Assembly (NCBI GenBank): GCA_002401155.1
Contig: NVSG01000002.1
Location: 407,462 to 471,461 of the forward strand
DNA: 64,000 nt
Direction of reading: 5' to 3'
Origin: Hyphomicrobiales bacterium
GTDB lineage: Bacteria > Pseudomonadota > Alphaproteobacteria > Rhizobiales > Rhizobiaceae
The notes below the pieces were generated by a model that was given only the letters and a program-made list of their open reading frames with translations, did not search any database and had not been told where the DNA came from. The stretch's first letter is position 1. Every line of letters starts with the position of its first letter. Of this stretch, positions 8,037 to 16,994 are shown piece by piece. Position numbers and translations under genes: made by a program.

Positions 8037-8630
8037 TTACGAGTTTGACTTCAAGAGGTTTTTTAGCTTCTCAAGTGCTGTTTCACCATCTTCACCATAT
8101 GAAATCGTACCGGAAAAACTGCCATCAGAATTCATCAGATAAATCGATGCACTGTGATCCATCGTATAATCACCATCGTCTAGCGGAACCTTTTTAGCAT
8201 AAACCCGATAGGCGGAAATGGCCTGCTGCATATTTTCCGGTGTGCCGGTTATGCCTACGATACGAGAGTCAAAGACCCCCACATATTCAGACAAAACTTC
8301 CCTCGTATCGCGTTCGGGGTCGATGGTGAAGAAGTAAAAAGCCAACTTGTCAGCATCATCGCCGAGCTGCATCATCCAGGCACTGACTTCAGATAGAGTG
8401 GTCGGGCAAACTTCCGGGCAATTGGTGAAGCCAAAAAATAATGCGTGGGGTTTACCCTTGAGATCATCATAGGTGATGGGCAAACCATTATCGGTGCGAA
8501 TAAGGTCAAACGGTCCGCCAATAGCGGCAACAATGGGCACTTGCACAGCATCTTTACTGTACTTGCTGAATGCCAAAACCGATAGCAATACCGCAATAGC
8601 GACCCAGATGAGTATTCGAAATTTTTTCAT
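8037..8630 (-). CDS. SCO family copper chaperone for cytochrome c oxidase
   Basis: A 197-residue SCO1/SenC protein that delivers copper to the CuA site of cytochrome oxidase subunit II. An N-terminal membrane anchor (about residues 5-22) is followed by a thioredoxin-like domain facing the periplasm. The copper-binding CPEVC is at residues 71-75, and the conserved His lies in DHSASIYLMN near 159. The ATG at 8630 is chosen over the upstream in-frame GTG, which overlaps the likely GGAG ribosome site. The oxidase genes it would serve lie 11 kb away. A repeat copy sits directly upstream, so its promoter must lie in or beyond that repeat. Confidence 0.93.
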   Translation of the reverse strand: MKKFRILIWVAIAVLLSVLAFSKYSKDAVQVPIVAAIGGPFDLIRTDNGLPITYDDLKGKPHALFFGFTNCPEVCPTTLSEVSAWMMQLGDDADKLAFYFFTIDPERDTREVLSEYVGVFDSRIVGITGTPENMQQAISAYRVYAKKVPLDDGDYTMDHSASIYLMNSDGSFSGTISYGEDGETALEKLKNLLKSNS

Positions 8631-8646
8631 AAATATTGTCACTCCA

Positions 8647-8712
8647 ACTTGGTTTGACTTGGCTTAGGTGGCGAAGAGCCACCCGGCGCTAATGCGCCCC
8701 CGTGAGAACAAA
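8647..8712 (+). repeat. Hairpin-rich intergenic repeat, copy C (short form)
   Basis: The shortest copy. It has the 5' module (AACTTGGTTTGACTTGGC), hairpin I GGTGGC/GCCACC and hairpin II GGCGC-TAAT-GCGCC, then passes directly to CCCGTGAGAACAAA, lacking the roughly 40-base GGAGGGCCC middle segment. It is followed by a terminator-like hairpin at 8719-8748 that overlaps the xseB stop codon. Confidence 0.88.
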
Positions 8713-8718
8713 AACACC

Positions 8719-8748
8719 AGATCGATTCCGTCAAAACGGAGACGGTCT
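8719..8748 (-). terminator. Terminator-like hairpin at the end of xseB
   Basis: Outer arms AGATCG/CGGTCT (one G-U pair) and inner arms TCCGT/ACGGA with a CAAA loop. On the minus strand the hairpin includes part of the xseB TAG codon and is followed by TGTTTTTGTTCTCAC, a T-rich tract that is the complement of the end of repeat copy C. A homologous hairpin sits at 61747-61781. Confidence 0.65.
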
Positions 8749-8998
8749 AGGAGTCCAAAGGTTCCGTTCCTTGAGCCGAACCGTCTGCACCAACGCGAAT
8801 TTTCTCTACTTTGTCTTCGGCGGTCCTGAGCAATTTTTGGCAATGATCGCGCAGCTTTTCTCCGCGCTCATAAAATTCGATGGATTTATCCAAAGGAACA
8901 TTGCCCTGCTCAAGGTTCTCAACAATGCCTTCAAGCTGGGAGAGGGAATCCTCAAAGCTCAGCTTGGTCACTTCTATTTTTTGTTTCTCTTCAGCCAT
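8747..8998 (-). CDS. xseB: Exodeoxyribonuclease VII small subunit
   Basis: An 83-residue protein, the normal size for XseB, which binds the large subunit XseA to form the nuclease that degrades single-stranded DNA. The family pattern is clear: LSFEDSLSQLEGIVENLE near residues 13-30, then PLDKSIEFYERGEKLRDHC. The ATG is 16 bases after the histone-deacetylase-like gene, so it is the second gene of that transcript. Its stop codon lies within a hairpin shared with repeat copies C and F. In many Hyphomicrobiales dxs follows directly; here it does not. Confidence 0.95.
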   Translation of the reverse strand: MAEEKQKIEVTKLSFEDSLSQLEGIVENLEQGNVPLDKSIEFYERGEKLRDHCQKLLRTAEDKVEKIRVGADGSAQGTEPLDS

Positions 8999-9014
8999 AA
9001 AAATATCCCGCTCT

Positions 9015-9941
9015 TCAGCCCTGTTTCAGGCGCCTGACATGTGCGGCCGCAGAATCGGCCAAACCTTCCAGATCGTAACCCCCTTCAAGCAGGCTAACAA
9101 GTCGGTTATCACAGTGTTTTCCGGCAAGTTCCATCACTTTTCCGGTAGCCCAGTCGAAGTCGTCTTCTACTAACTTAATGCCTGCAAGCGGGTCTTTAAA
9201 GTGGGCATCAAAGCCTGCGGAAATTAAAATCAGTTCCGGGGCAAAATTATCCACTGCCGGAAGAATTTTCGAGGTAAATGCCTCTTTGAAAGCATCGCTG
9301 CCATCACCCTCACTAAGAGGCGCATTGAAAATATTACCAATGCCGGTTTCATGTTTTGCGCCGGTGCCGGGATAAAGCGGCATTTGATGGGTCGAGGCAA
9401 AGAGGACGCTATCATCCTCATAGAAAATATCTTGCGTCCCATTACCGTGATGCACGTCCCAATCGATGATTGCGACGCGTTCAATACCATATTTCTCCTG
9501 CGCATATCGTGCCGCAATGGCGATGGTGTTAACGAAGCAAAAGCCCATCGCCGTAGTTTTTTCCGCGTGGTGCCCCGGTGGGCGCATAACGGAAAAGACA
9601 TTATCGGCGCGCCCGTCAAAAACACAGTCCACCCCCTCAAGGGCAGCGCCAACCGAATGACGTACAGCGTCCCAGCTTTTCGGGCTGGCACTGGTATCGG
9701 CATCAATGACCACAATACCGGTTTCAGGAATACGCTCTTCCAGCATCGCAATGTGCGAAGCCGGATGGGCCAGTTCAAAAACCTTGGAGTCAGCGGCAGG
9801 CGCCTCCCTCCGCTCAAGATCATTGAAATCCTCATGACTGAGCGCTTGTTCCACAGCCCGTATTCTATCAGGGCGCTCCGGGTGACCGGGCGGTGTGATA
9901 TGATCAAGGCTGCTTGGATGTGAAAAAACGACGGTGGTCAT
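9015..9941 (-). CDS. Histone deacetylase family hydrolase
   Basis: A 308-residue zinc amidohydrolase of the histone deacetylase / acetoin utilisation / acetylpolyamine deacetylase superfamily. Metal-site and catalytic motifs are intact: RPPGHHAEKT near residue 122, WDVHHGNGT near 162 and SAGFDAHFKDP near 250. In bacteria these enzymes remove acetyl groups from small molecules such as acetylpolyamines, or from proteins. It is transcribed ahead of xseB, the order usual in Hyphomicrobiales. The substrate is unknown. Confidence 0.93.
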   Translation of the reverse strand: MTTVVFSHPSSLDHITPPGHPERPDRIRAVEQALSHEDFNDLERREAPAADSKVFELAHPASHIAMLEERIPETGIVVIDADTSASPKSWDAVRHSVGAALEGVDCVFDGRADNVFSVMRPPGHHAEKTTAMGFCFVNTIAIAARYAQEKYGIERVAIIDWDVHHGNGTQDIFYEDDSVLFASTHQMPLYPGTGAKHETGIGNIFNAPLSEGDGSDAFKEAFTSKILPAVDNFAPELILISAGFDAHFKDPLAGIKLVEDDFDWATGKVMELAGKHCDNRLVSLLEGGYDLEGLADSAAAHVRRLKQG

Positions 9942-10024
9942 GAAAGGCTCTAGTCTTTAGTTTAAATGAATTGTGAGTTTAGCACCCATCACATGTCAAT
10001 AATTTGTTGCGTCCCTGCGACTTC

Positions 10025-10936
10025 TTAGCGGTGGACAGAATAAACACTTTCATCTTCAAGCCCGACGATAAATTGCACGCTATTGCCTTCGCCCCTTAGC
10101 GTGATGGCTTTGTTGATGGGGCTAGGAAGTTGCGCTTCGGCGAGCAGAACCATGCCGTTCTCGGTCAGGCTCATGATATATAATGAAAGACGATCCGCAG
10201 AAGGAAGCGCTATATCCGGCGTACCGTTTCCGTCAAAATCAAGGACCACTGATAAACGTTGTTCGCGCGAACCAATCACATGGTTTGAAAACCCGGAAGC
10301 TGCCGCCCTTTGCAATAATTTGCCACGGTTATATTTATAAAACCGCAGGGTTCCACCAATATGCGGTGTGATAACGGCTGCGATTTCCAGTGTCTTACCG
10401 AGGCTGAAATTACTAATCCCGGCAATATTCAGCCAGCGATGGCTAAGCCCGATAAAAGGGGTTGTCGCTTTTTGCACCAATAGAGGGCCATTAAGGCCAT
10501 AGACGGTGATCGCCGCTCCTTTGCTCACTGATGAACGGATGGTGACGACTTCAATCTTGCCGTTACGATCAAGATCAACCAGACGGGGCGTGATATCCTC
10601 AAATACCTCTGAACGCGGCAAGCGATAGGTGAGGGTGGCTCCAAAATGGGTTTTAACTTTCAGACTACCCGCTTCAATTTTATCCCCTAATATTCCGTGG
10701 CGATAACGTTCTGTTGGTCTCGAATACCAAGCGGCAACAATATCGCCTTTTATCGTGGAAATTCTTCCGTCGGGTAGGCCGTTCTCGGATAGCTCGCGAG
10801 GGTCAACAATAATTTCTGCAGGGTAACTATCCGCATCCAGTTTCTCCACCACCAATTTGTCTGCCGCAATTGCGCCGTTCAGTGAGGCGCCGTGCAACGA
10901 GAAAATGAGCAGAAAACTTGCAAAGATACGGCGCAT
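10025..10936 (-). CDS. Secreted FG-GAP/VCBS-like repeat protein, function unknown
   Basis: 303 residues starting with a signal peptide (MRRIFASFLLIFSLHGASLNGAIAA, probable cleavage near residue 25). The body has short calcium-binding-like loops, DLDRNGKIEV and DFDGNGTPDIALP, as in FG-GAP/VCBS beta-propeller repeats. It is therefore probably a periplasmic beta-rich protein. It ends the aroC-ribBA transcript, 10 bases after ribBA, an association I would not explain by function. No enzymatic motif is visible. Confidence 0.8.
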   Translation of the reverse strand: MRRIFASFLLIFSLHGASLNGAIAADKLVVEKLDADSYPAEIIVDPRELSENGLPDGRISTIKGDIVAAWYSRPTERYRHGILGDKIEAGSLKVKTHFGATLTYRLPRSEVFEDITPRLVDLDRNGKIEVVTIRSSVSKGAAITVYGLNGPLLVQKATTPFIGLSHRWLNIAGISNFSLGKTLEIAAVITPHIGGTLRFYKYNRGKLLQRAAASGFSNHVIGSREQRLSVVLDFDGNGTPDIALPSADRLSLYIMSLTENGMVLLAEAQLPSPINKAITLRGEGNSVQFIVGLEDESVYSVHR

Positions 10937-10946
10937 GGTAGTGGTC

Positions 10947-12047
10947 CTATTCGGTTAGAAGAGTCTTTACAATTTTGATACCAAAACCTTCAAGCCCCAC
11001 ATAATGACGTTCGCGCGATGCCATCAGTTCGATAGACTGAATGCCTAGATCTTTCAAAATTTGAGCCCCAAGCCCGATCTCTAGCCATTCATCCTGCCGG
11101 GACTTGGCTTCGTTGTGGTGTTCACGGCCTTCTTCGGCAAGTTGATGCCCGGGATTAACAACACCCACCGCGCCCTCGCGCAAATAGACCACAACGCCGC
11201 GTCCGTTTTTGGCGATTTCGTCCAAAGCATTGGTCAAAGATTTCGCCGTGCCGAACACATCATCAATGATCGATTCAATTTGCAGCCGCACCGGAACATT
11301 TTGCCCATCACGAATATCGCCAAAAACAACCGCCAGATGATGCATCGCATCCCATTTGGTTTTATAGGTGTGTGCCATCGCTTTGCCTGCGGTGGTTTCA
11401 ATTTCAAACTGCTCCACCTGTTCGACCATGCTTTCTTTGCGCTGGCGGTAGGAAATCAGATCAGCAACTGAAATGACGAGCAGTTTATTTTTCTTGGCAA
11501 ATGCGTCCACCTGCGGTCCGCGCATAACGGTGCCATCATCATTGACCAATTCAGAAATTACGCCCACCTCAGGCAGTTCCGCCAAGCGACAAAGATCGAC
11601 CGCAGCTTCCGTATGGCCGGAGCGCATCAGAACGCCGCCTTCTTTTGCAACCAGTGGAAAGATATGGCCGGGGCGCACGAAATCGAGCGCACCCGAATTT
11701 GGATTTGCCAACGCCCGAACAGTGGAGTTGCGTTCCTCGGCAGAAATTCCTGTGGTGGTGTCATGCTTATAATCAACCGATACCGTAAAGGCGGTCGCAT
11801 GGGGCGCATCATTATCAGCAACCATCGGAGCAAGGTTTAGCCGCCGTGCTTCGTTCGCTGTCATTGGCGTACAGACGATACCGCTGGTGTGGCGAATGAT
11901 GAATGCCATTTTTTCGGTGGTACAATGAACGGCGGCAACAATTAGATCGCCCTCATTCTCACGGCCATCATCATCGACAACAACAACAATTTCACCAGCT
12001 TCAAAGGCACGAATGGCCTCAACAATTTTTGCCTGATCGTAACTCAT
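10947..12047 (-). CDS. ribBA: 3,4-dihydroxy-2-butanone-4-phosphate synthase with degenerate GTP cyclohydrolase II domain
   Basis: 366 residues. Residues 1-205 form RibB, which converts ribulose 5-phosphate to dihydroxybutanone phosphate for riboflavin synthesis. Its motifs include DDDGRENEGDL, SGIVCTPM and RSGHTEAAVDL. Residues 210-366 align with GTP cyclohydrolase II (RibA), but the zinc cysteines of that enzyme (GxxxCDC region) are replaced: here the matching stretch is DDVFGTAKSLTNAL. GTP cyclohydrolase activity is therefore unlikely and a separate ribA should exist. It follows aroC with a gap of only three bases. Confidence 0.93.
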   Translation of the reverse strand: MSYDQAKIVEAIRAFEAGEIVVVVDDDGRENEGDLIVAAVHCTTEKMAFIIRHTSGIVCTPMTANEARRLNLAPMVADNDAPHATAFTVSVDYKHDTTTGISAEERNSTVRALANPNSGALDFVRPGHIFPLVAKEGGVLMRSGHTEAAVDLCRLAELPEVGVISELVNDDGTVMRGPQVDAFAKKNKLLVISVADLISYRQRKESMVEQVEQFEIETTAGKAMAHTYKTKWDAMHHLAVVFGDIRDGQNVPVRLQIESIIDDVFGTAKSLTNALDEIAKNGRGVVVYLREGAVGVVNPGHQLAEEGREHHNEAKSRQDEWLEIGLGAQILKDLGIQSIELMASRERHYVGLEGFGIKIVKTLLTE

Positions 12048-12050
12048 AAA

Positions 12051-13148
12051 TTATACGCGCCCTGTTTGTCCGCGGTGTAATAGGAAATGGTCTGCAATAG
12101 CGCAGGCCATCATGGCTTCCCCAATGGGGACTGCTCGAATGCCAACGCACGGGTCGTGACGACCCTTGGTGCGTACATCAATTTCTTCGCCCTTGGCGGT
12201 AACGCTTTTGCGTGTGGTCAAAATTGAAGAAGTAGGTTTCACCGCAAATCTTGCAATGATCGGTTCGCCAGTAGAAATGCCGCCCAATATGCCACCGGCA
12301 TTGTTGGAAAGGAATTGCACTTGGCCATCATTGCCCATGCGCATTTCGTCGGCATTTTCTTCGCCGGTCAATGTGGCGGCATCAAATCCATTGCCGATTT
12401 CAACGCCCTTAACCGCGTTGATCGACATCATATAAGAGGCGATATCCTGATCGAGCTTGGCGTAGATCGGAGCGCCTAGTCCTGCAATGGCACCCTCGGC
12501 CACCACTTCAACCACTGCGCCGATTGAGGAGCCGTTCTTGCGAATGCCGTCGAGATAGTCGACCCACTCAGCAGCCATTTCAGCATCAGGGCAGAAGAAA
12601 TCATTATTGTTGACCTCATCCCAATCCCATCGGCTGCGATCAATCTTTTTGTTACCAATCTGCACCAGCGCCCCGCGAATGGTAACATCCGGAATAACCT
12701 TGCGGGCAAGCGCACCGGCAGCAACACGAGCCGCAGTCTCGCGGGCAGATGATCGCCCGCCGCCGCGATAATCGCGAATGCCGTATTTCGCATCATAGGT
12801 GAAATCCGCGTGGCCCGGACGATAACGGTCCTTGATTTCAGAATAGTCTTTCGAGCGTTGATCGGTGTTCTTGATCAACATCGATATCGGCGTGCCGGTT
12901 GTAATCAGCACATCGTCTTTATTCTCATGGGGCAAAACACCGGAAAGAATTTCAACGATATCGGCTTCCTGCCGCTGAGTGGTGAAGCGTGATTGGCCCG
13001 GTCGGCGCTTATCCATAAATGTTTGAATTTCAGCCAGTGTGATTTCCAGTCCCGGAGGGCATCCATCAACCACGCAGCCTAATGCAGGCCCGTGGCTTTC
13101 GCCCCAAGTGCTAACACGAAACATATGGCCAAATGTATTGAATGACAT
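12051..13148 (-). CDS. aroC: Chorismate synthase
   Basis: 365 residues, full length. The enzyme uses reduced FMN to convert 5-enolpyruvylshikimate 3-phosphate to chorismate, the branch point to aromatic amino acids and folate. The start [20 protein letters not shown] is diagnostic, and [33 protein letters not shown] and the C-terminal [20 protein letters not shown] are all present. It is the first gene of the aroC-ribBA-FG-GAP unit, 81 bases after the phosphatase gene. Confidence 0.97.
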   Translation of the reverse strand: MSFNTFGHMFRVSTWGESHGPALGCVVDGCPPGLEITLAEIQTFMDKRRPGQSRFTTQRQEADIVEILSGVLPHENKDDVLITTGTPISMLIKNTDQRSKDYSEIKDRYRPGHADFTYDAKYGIRDYRGGGRSSARETAARVAAGALARKVIPDVTIRGALVQIGNKKIDRSRWDWDEVNNNDFFCPDAEMAAEWVDYLDGIRKNGSSIGAVVEVVAEGAIAGLGAPIYAKLDQDIASYMMSINAVKGVEIGNGFDAATLTGEENADEMRMGNDGQVQFLSNNAGGILGGISTGEPIIARFAVKPTSSILTTRKSVTAKGEEIDVRTKGRHDPCVGIRAVPIGEAMMACAIADHFLLHRGQTGRV

Positions 13149-13229
13149 GGGAATTCCTGAAAAAACGAGTTCGCTGGATTTGTAAGTTGGAAATCTGGTT
13201 TGGTCAAATAATCTTCACGCCAAAAGGCA

Positions 13230-13814
13230 TTAGACGAATTCTTCACTACCCTTTTGGATAACGCAAACCTTATCCTGCGGAAAAATGAAACCACCAGCAT
13301 CCTGCTCGTCGAGACCCAGCAAGTGATAACGCAAGACGCGGCCCACCACACCGTGGGCAACAACAACGGCGTCGCTATCCAAGCTTTCATACCATCCTGA
13401 GATACGATCAAGCATCATGGCACAGCTCTCGCCATTGGGCGGGCAAAATTCCCAGCGAATTTCTTTGCGACGGCGATGTAGTTCTGGAAACTCAATTTTG
13501 ACTTGCGGCAGGGTCTTACCCTCCCAATCGCCGTAAGAAGCTTCAATCAAACGCTCATCAATCTGAACGTCTTCATCTTCGCGGCCCAATTTCACCAAAA
13601 CCCGTTGCATGGTTTCGCGTGTGCGCATCATCGGACTGGAAATAAAGGGCAGGGAGTGATTAGTCGGTAAAATCTCCGCAAGCTTCTCGCCGTTGCGATC
13701 GGCCTGCGCCTGACCCGTAGCATTAAGCGGAATATCTTTTCGCCCCTGAAAGCGAAGCTCCGCATTCCAGTCCGTTTGTCCGTGCCGGAGATAGTAGATA
13801 CGAGGATTTGCCAT
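13230..13814 (-). CDS. Histidine phosphatase family protein
   Basis: A 194-residue phosphoglycerate-mutase-like phosphatase. The catalytic His is in YLRHGQTDWNAELRFQG near residue 10. The second catalytic His is in VVVAHGVVGRVLRYHLLG near residue 157, with a Glu in IEASYGDWEG between. Such proteins dephosphorylate metabolites or, less often, act as mutases; the substrate is unknown. The ATG at 13814 lies 7 bases after the fabI stop. The longer frame starting at 13853 overlaps fabI and is not used. Confidence 0.9.
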   Translation of the reverse strand: MANPRIYYLRHGQTDWNAELRFQGRKDIPLNATGQAQADRNGEKLAEILPTNHSLPFISSPMMRTRETMQRVLVKLGREDEDVQIDERLIEASYGDWEGKTLPQVKIEFPELHRRRKEIRWEFCPPNGESCAMMLDRISGWYESLDSDAVVVAHGVVGRVLRYHLLGLDEQDAGGFIFPQDKVCVIQKGSEEFV

Positions 13815-13821
13815 TTTATCG

Positions 13822-14640
13822 CTAGTCTTTGACCACCGAAATATCAGGCGCATCCACCGCTTTCATGCCAACCGTGTGGTAGCCTGAATCCACGTGATGC
13901 ACTTCGCCGGTAACGCCTCTTGAAAGGTCCGATAACAGATAAAGCGCCGAATCGCCCACTTCTTCGATGGTCACAGTGCGTTTCAATGGCGAATTATATT
14001 CATTCCATTTCAGAATGTAGCGGAAATCGCCAATGCCTGATGCGGCCAGAGTTTTGATCGGTCCGGCAGAAAGCGCGTTAACACGAATTTGCTTGGCACC
14101 CAGATCAACAGCCAGATATTTGACCGATGCTTCAAGGGCAGCTTTGGCAACGCCCATGACATTATAATGAGGCATCACTTTTTCTGCGCCATAATAGGTC
14201 AGTGTCAGGATCGAGCCACCGTGCTGCATCAGCTTTTCAGCGCGCTGGATGATTGAGGTGAAGGAATAGACCGAGATGTCCATGGTTTTGCGGAAATTAT
14301 CGGCGCTGGTATCCACATAGCGTCCGGTCAGTTCGTCCTTGTCGGAGAACGCAATGGCGTGCACCAGAAAGTCGATCTTGCCGTGTTCTTTTGCGATACT
14401 GTCAAACAGCGCATCGATGGTGTCAGGATCGGTAACATCCACATGCCCGCCAACTTGCGCACCCAATTCCTCTGCCAGCGGCTCGACCCGCTTTTTAAAC
14501 GCATCGCCCTGATATGTCAGGATCAAATCCGCTCCGGCATCCGCACATGATTTGGCAATGCCCCAAGCAATTGAGCGCTTATTGGCAACACCCATAATAA
14601 GCCCGCGCTTGCCAGCCAACAATCCGTTTGTTGTAGCCAT
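13822..14640 (-). CDS. fabI: Enoyl-[acyl-carrier-protein] reductase (NADH)
   Basis: A 272-residue short-chain dehydrogenase-type FabI that performs the last reduction in each fatty-acid elongation cycle. The N-terminal GKRGLIMGVANKRSIAWG cofactor motif is the FabI form. The active-site pattern Y-x6-K is seen in YYGAEKVMPHYNVMGVAK near residues 146-163, and SAGPIKTLAASGI follows. GGAGG five bases before the ATG at 14640 fixes the start; the longer frame to 14682 has no such site. FabI enzymes are the target of triclosan-type inhibitors. Confidence 0.96.
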   Translation of the reverse strand: MATTNGLLAGKRGLIMGVANKRSIAWGIAKSCADAGADLILTYQGDAFKKRVEPLAEELGAQVGGHVDVTDPDTIDALFDSIAKEHGKIDFLVHAIAFSDKDELTGRYVDTSADNFRKTMDISVYSFTSIIQRAEKLMQHGGSILTLTYYGAEKVMPHYNVMGVAKAALEASVKYLAVDLGAKQIRVNALSAGPIKTLAASGIGDFRYILKWNEYNSPLKRTVTIEEVGDSALYLLSDLSRGVTGEVHHVDSGYHTVGMKAVDAPDISVVKD

Positions 14641-14768
14641 ATCAACCTCCATAAAGAGTTTTGGCAATGATATTAAGACCACATCCGGTCAATGAATTGA
14701 GTGTGGGTATCGCATAGCCATCGCCACCCCGCAAGCGATACCGGACAATCTCAACAGACAGTATTGTT

Positions 14769-15683
14769 TTATTTTACGGTATCGCCGAAAAGCGTTTTGA
14801 GATCGTCCAGCCCCTCTTCCGGCAGCTGGATTACTGTTTCCACGAGCAAATCTCCGGTACCACCGCCTTTTTTGGGCAGGCCTTTGCCTTTCAGGCGAAA
14901 AACTTTGCCTGAATTGGTGCCCTCAGGAATGGTCAACGATAGTTTGCCATCAACGGTTGTAACCGTCTCTTTGCCGCCGATAACAGCGGTTTTTAACGGT
15001 AAAGGCAGTTGAAAACGCAAATCGGTACCCTGAACGCTAAAACTTGGATGGGAAATGAAGTTAAGGGTAACCAGCGCATCCCCCGGCTTCATGCCCGGAT
15101 GCTTTTTGCCTTGCCCTTTGAGGCGGATGGTTTGGCCATCCTCGGATTGCGGAGGAATTGAAACAGAAATCTGTTTGCCATCGGGCAATTTTACCGAGGC
15201 TTTGCCACGGGCCAGATCTTCAACGCTCACACGTGTTTTTAGTTTGATATCGAGATCAACGCTCTGTCTTTGCCGTTGGCCGCCAAACCCTGGGGGAGGC
15301 CCCCCATTTTGCCTGTTTCCGCCAAAGGCAGAACCAAACAATTCGCTAAGAATATCTTCCGCACCATGCACGTTTTGGCCAAACCCGCTCGCCTGTGCGC
15401 CGGGTCTTCCCTGTCCACGAGGGTTAAATCCACCGCCCTGACTAAAGCCAGCGAAGCGTTCCTTGCCATCGCCATCAATCTCGCCCCGGTCGTATTGCGC
15501 GCGTTTTTTCTTATCGCCAAGAATCTCATAAGCCTGATTGGCTTCGGTAAAATGTTGTTGCGCTTTTGGGTTGTCTTGATTGGTATCTGGATGAAATTTT
15601 TTCGCAAGTGTACGAAAAGCGATTTTGACATCGCTTTCACTGGCTCCTTTAGAAACCCCAAGAACCGTATATGGATTACGCAT
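14769..15683 (-). CDS. DnaJ-domain co-chaperone (CbpA/DjlA-type, no zinc finger)
   Basis: 304 residues. A J domain (about 3-68) with the HPD triad in KKFHPDTNQ near residue 33 stimulates the ATPase of DnaK. A Gly/Phe-rich linker (about 75-130: GFSQGGGFNPRGQGRPG) is followed by two DnaJ C-terminal beta domains (about 140-300). The CxxCxGxG zinc repeats of true DnaJ are absent, so this is a CbpA-like type B/II co-chaperone. It is a single gene with its own upstream region of about 140 bases. Confidence 0.93.
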   Translation of the reverse strand: MRNPYTVLGVSKGASESDVKIAFRTLAKKFHPDTNQDNPKAQQHFTEANQAYEILGDKKKRAQYDRGEIDGDGKERFAGFSQGGGFNPRGQGRPGAQASGFGQNVHGAEDILSELFGSAFGGNRQNGGPPPGFGGQRQRQSVDLDIKLKTRVSVEDLARGKASVKLPDGKQISVSIPPQSEDGQTIRLKGQGKKHPGMKPGDALVTLNFISHPSFSVQGTDLRFQLPLPLKTAVIGGKETVTTVDGKLSLTIPEGTNSGKVFRLKGKGLPKKGGGTGDLLVETVIQLPEEGLDDLKTLFGDTVK

Positions 15684-15822
15684 AAAATTACCCCAAGAAA
15701 CGACACACTGACATCGGGTTTTACGCCCGAAGCAAGTTCAACTTACATGGATATGGTAATTTTTGTGCTAAATGTCCACAAAATCGCATAAATCAGGTGA
15801 TTTTTGCTTTTTTGATGACTGA

Positions 15823-16317
15823 TTAGAGCTTTTTCTTGAAAAATTGTGAAAGTATCCAGAAGCCTTTTTTCACTTCGCAGGTTTCACCATCATAGATTGA
15901 AATGCCCATGAAGGAATCCACTGTGGTCTGGAATTTTTTGCATTGGCGGCCTTGCGGCCCAACAAATTTCTCGATGGCAATAATCGTTCCGCTATTACCG
16001 GTGTCCGGGTTTTGCCATGCTAGTGAGTTGGACGAGGCTTGGGTGCCATCATTTTGAACAACAACTGTTTTGATAACTTCCGTATCGGTCGCATCAACCC
16101 CTTCGGCTTCAATAGCTTTTGAAATTGACCCTGTAACAAGCTCGGTTTGAAGGTCATTTGTATCAACAGCTTTGCTGAGTGTGCAAGCGGACGTGCCAAG
16201 AGCCAGAATTCCAAGGCAAGCTATTTGGAAGAGCAAGCGTGTCGCTCTAAAATGAAAGTTCTGGTTTTTTTGTTGTACAGATGACAAGATAATATGTGTG
16301 CTGGTTGCCGCGTGCAT
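15823..16317 (-). CDS. Outer-membrane surface-antigen-like lipoprotein
   Basis: About 164 residues. A hydrophobic signal ending in LALGTSAC gives a lipobox Cys near residue 45. The C-terminal half has the pattern WQNPDTGNSGTI...GRQCKKF...DGETCEVKKGFW, typical of the RT0821/Lpp0805 and 17-kDa surface-antigen families. The ATG at 16317 leaves a rather long n-region, so a downstream TTG start is possible. The longest frame (to 16515) runs into pdxH and is rejected. The role is probably structural in the outer membrane; no enzyme motif is seen. Confidence 0.78.
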   Translation of the reverse strand: MHAATSTHIILSSVQQKNQNFHFRATRLLFQIACLGILALGTSACTLSKAVDTNDLQTELVTGSISKAIEAEGVDATDTEVIKTVVVQNDGTQASSNSLAWQNPDTGNSGTIIAIEKFVGPQGRQCKKFQTTVDSFMGISIYDGETCEVKKGFWILSQFFKKKL

Positions 16318-16355
16318 GGGTACGTCCAACGGTAAACTTAAGGGGACAATTCTAA

Positions 16356-16979
16356 ATGAATGATCAAACATCTGGGTTAAGGAATGGTGACCAAAATCAT
16401 AAAAACCCAATTGAATTGTTCTCCCAATGGCTGGAAATGGCGGAAAAGTCGGAACCCAATGACCCCTCGGCCATGACCCTTGCCACCGTCGATAAAGACG
16501 GCATGCCCAATGCACGCATGGTGCTGATGCGTCGCTGGGACGAGCGAGGCATTGTTTTCTTCACCAATTTTGAAAGCCAAAAGGGTGAAGAGTTACTAGC
16601 CAATCCAAAGGCCGCCGCCAGTTTTCACTGGAAATCCCTACGCAAATGCGTGCGTTTTAGAGGTGAAGTCGAGGTGATCTCTGATGAAGAGGCCGAGGAC
16701 TATTTCCAATCTCGCGCTCGTGGTTCGCGCATCGGTGCTTGGGCCTCTAAACAATCGCGTGAGTTGGAAAGCCGTTTTGCACTGGAAAAAGAAGTGGCCA
16801 TCTTCGCTGCCAAATTCGGCGTAGGTGAAATTCCAAGGCCAGAATACTGGTCAGGCTTTCGCCTCAAGCCTCTGTCGATCGAATTCTGGAACGACGGAAA
16901 ATTCCGCCTGCACGATCGCCAAAGGTTTGATCGCAAAGCCGTGGGCGATGATTGGAACGTTTCGAGGCTTTATCCTTAA
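16356..16979 (+). CDS. pdxH: Pyridoxamine 5'-phosphate oxidase
   Basis: A 207-residue FMN enzyme that makes pyridoxal 5'-phosphate from the pyridoxine or pyridoxamine phosphate. Family segments include [59 protein letters not shown], and the C-terminal LHDRQRFDR...WNVSRLYP. The length is normal for PdxH. AAGGGG about nine bases upstream supports the ATG at 16356. It is convergent with tldD, with only 15 bases between stops. Confidence 0.97.
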   Translation: MNDQTSGLRNGDQNHKNPIELFSQWLEMAEKSEPNDPSAMTLATVDKDGMPNARMVLMRRWDERGIVFFTNFESQKGEELLANPKAAASFHWKSLRKCVRFRGEVEVISDEEAEDYFQSRARGSRIGAWASKQSRELESRFALEKEVAIFAAKFGVGEIPRPEYWSGFRLKPLSIEFWNDGKFRLHDRQRFDRKAVGDDWNVSRLYP

Positions 16980-16994
16980 ACAGGGGGCTGGGCT

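Noticed and set aside
8702..9037. Frame starting at the repeat's GTG (MRT...), also seen at 61732
   Set aside because: The two peptides share only the first residues, which come from the repeat, and then run antisense through xseB and the GST gene. The other copies give no such frame, so the repeat is not coding.
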